The notes under the pieces are model-generated. The model was not told the DNA's origin. It saw nothing but the letters and a program-made list of their open reading frames with translations, and did no database searches. From assembly GCA_012031035.1 (NCBI GenBank), contig JAAUUT010000001.1, positions 55,853 through 119,852 on the forward strand: a stretch of 64,000 nt of DNA. The letters are read 5' to 3'. How positions within the stretch are numbered: position 1 is the first letter of the stretch; the number at the start of each line of letters is the position of its first letter. Made by a program: the position numbers and the translations under genes. Origin of the DNA: Candidatus Altimarinota bacterium. Its GTDB lineage: Bacteria > Cyanobacteriota > Cyanobacteriia > Cyanobacteriales > Microcystaceae. Positions 63,822 to 64,000 of the stretch are shown here, piece by piece.

Positions 63822-64000
63822 TTATCCGTTGATAGCAGGAGCGGTTAACGCTACAGGTGCTTGTTCGCCGCTAGCTAAGTCTAAGGGGAAGTTGTGAGCG
63901 TTGCGCTCGTGCATTACTTCCATACCAATTCCTGCACGGTTCAATACATCTGCCCAAGTTCCGATTACGCGACCTTGCGAGTCTAGAATCGACTGGTTGA
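63822..64000 (-). CDS. psbA: Photosystem II D1 protein (partial, N-terminus outside window)
   Basis: Reading from the right edge to a TAA at 63822, the last 59 residues are the conserved end of D1: [20 protein letters not shown], then [20 protein letters not shown] and [18 protein letters not shown]. His and Asp/Glu residues here help bind the Mn4CaO5 cluster. CtpA cuts after the Ala of NFPLDLA to leave Ala344 as C-terminus. The 16-residue extension is cyanobacterial in length. Confidence 0.97.
   Translation of the reverse strand, partial: NQSILDSQGRVIGTWADVLNRAGIGMEVMHERNAHNFPLDLASGEQAPVALTAPAING

Noticed and set aside
1..64000. CRISPR array
   Set aside because: No regularly spaced identical direct repeats of 25-40 bases are visible; the only tandem array is the 9-base minisatellite.

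Overview
The window is chromosomal DNA of a cyanobacterium. The evidence is photosystem genes (psbA at the right edge, psbZ, ycf4, ycf51), a split RNA polymerase gamma gene (rpoC1), a hemJ-type protoporphyrinogen oxidase, a cyanobacterial RNase P RNA, and very many copies of the octamer GCGATCGC (HIP1). The non-coding DNA is AT-rich and full of short tandem and palindromic repeats. rpoC1 stands alone instead of following rpoB, as in Synechocystis-type unicellular lineages, but I cannot name the genus.

Layout. 1-5300: ycf51 (partial), metH, a TPR lipid/secretory-type protein and rnpB, all on the minus strand. 5300-8450: plus-strand SDR dehydrogenase (3' frameshift), SufA/IscA-type Fe-S carrier, TPR protein, M48 metalloprotease running into tRNA-Leu(CAA). 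8500-12340: moaA and a DHH-CBS-tRNA nucleotidyltransferase fusion. 12500-18600: psbZ, ribH, a 9-mer minisatellite, tRNA-Gly(GCC), a SnoaL-like protein, uvrC, an orphan ABC ATPase and a PEP-CTERM protein. 18800-28200: amidase-like/glucosaminidase protein, DUF2854, response regulator, Hsp20, a membrane-anchored TAXI-type binding protein, a c-di-AMP (ydaO) riboswitch in front of an SLC13/ArsB-like permease, and CorA (3' frameshift). 28500-33750: a ParD/ParE-like toxin-antitoxin pair, DUF427, small proteins, GNAT, hemJ, map, a structured intergenic element that may encode a small RNA, then rbp, a pentapeptide protein and rpsU. 34000-44300: RTX-like protein and a CNMP-binding histidine kinase transcribed divergently, an mgtC relic, potA/potD and a frameshifted sbcC. 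44500-51300: rpoC1, trmB, a tight three-gene MotA/ExbB-ExbD-type motor operon, and a decayed histidine kinase. 51500-64000: TPR glycosyltransferase, Tat-exported MBL hydrolase, DUF4062 protein, a broken endonuclease relic fused against a ketoacyl synthase, cyclophilin, ycf4, a Tn3 relic, a frameshifted carotenoid isomerase-like oxidoreductase, marC, a short DacB-type peptidase, a J-domain protein and psbA.

The most unusual items are: (1) the motor operon, whose two ExbD-like subunits are paralogues of which only one keeps the channel aspartate; (2) a paired palindromic operator, TTCmGTA-N4-TACTGAa, found twice at 43-44 bp spacing both upstream of the PEP-CTERM gene and in the RTX/kinase divergent intergenic region; (3) a c-di-AMP riboswitch and an RNase P RNA, each carrying short repeats in a peripheral helix; (4) a possible small RNA locus before rbp with a Yfr1-like layout on the minus strand.

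Four genes (SDR, corA, sbcC, crtISO-like) are each broken by a single-base change in a homopolymer run. This may be sequencing error, so the gene calls there are given as the likely intact reading. True decay is better supported for the histidine kinase at 50220-51268, the mgtC relic, the Tn3 relic and the endonuclease relic.
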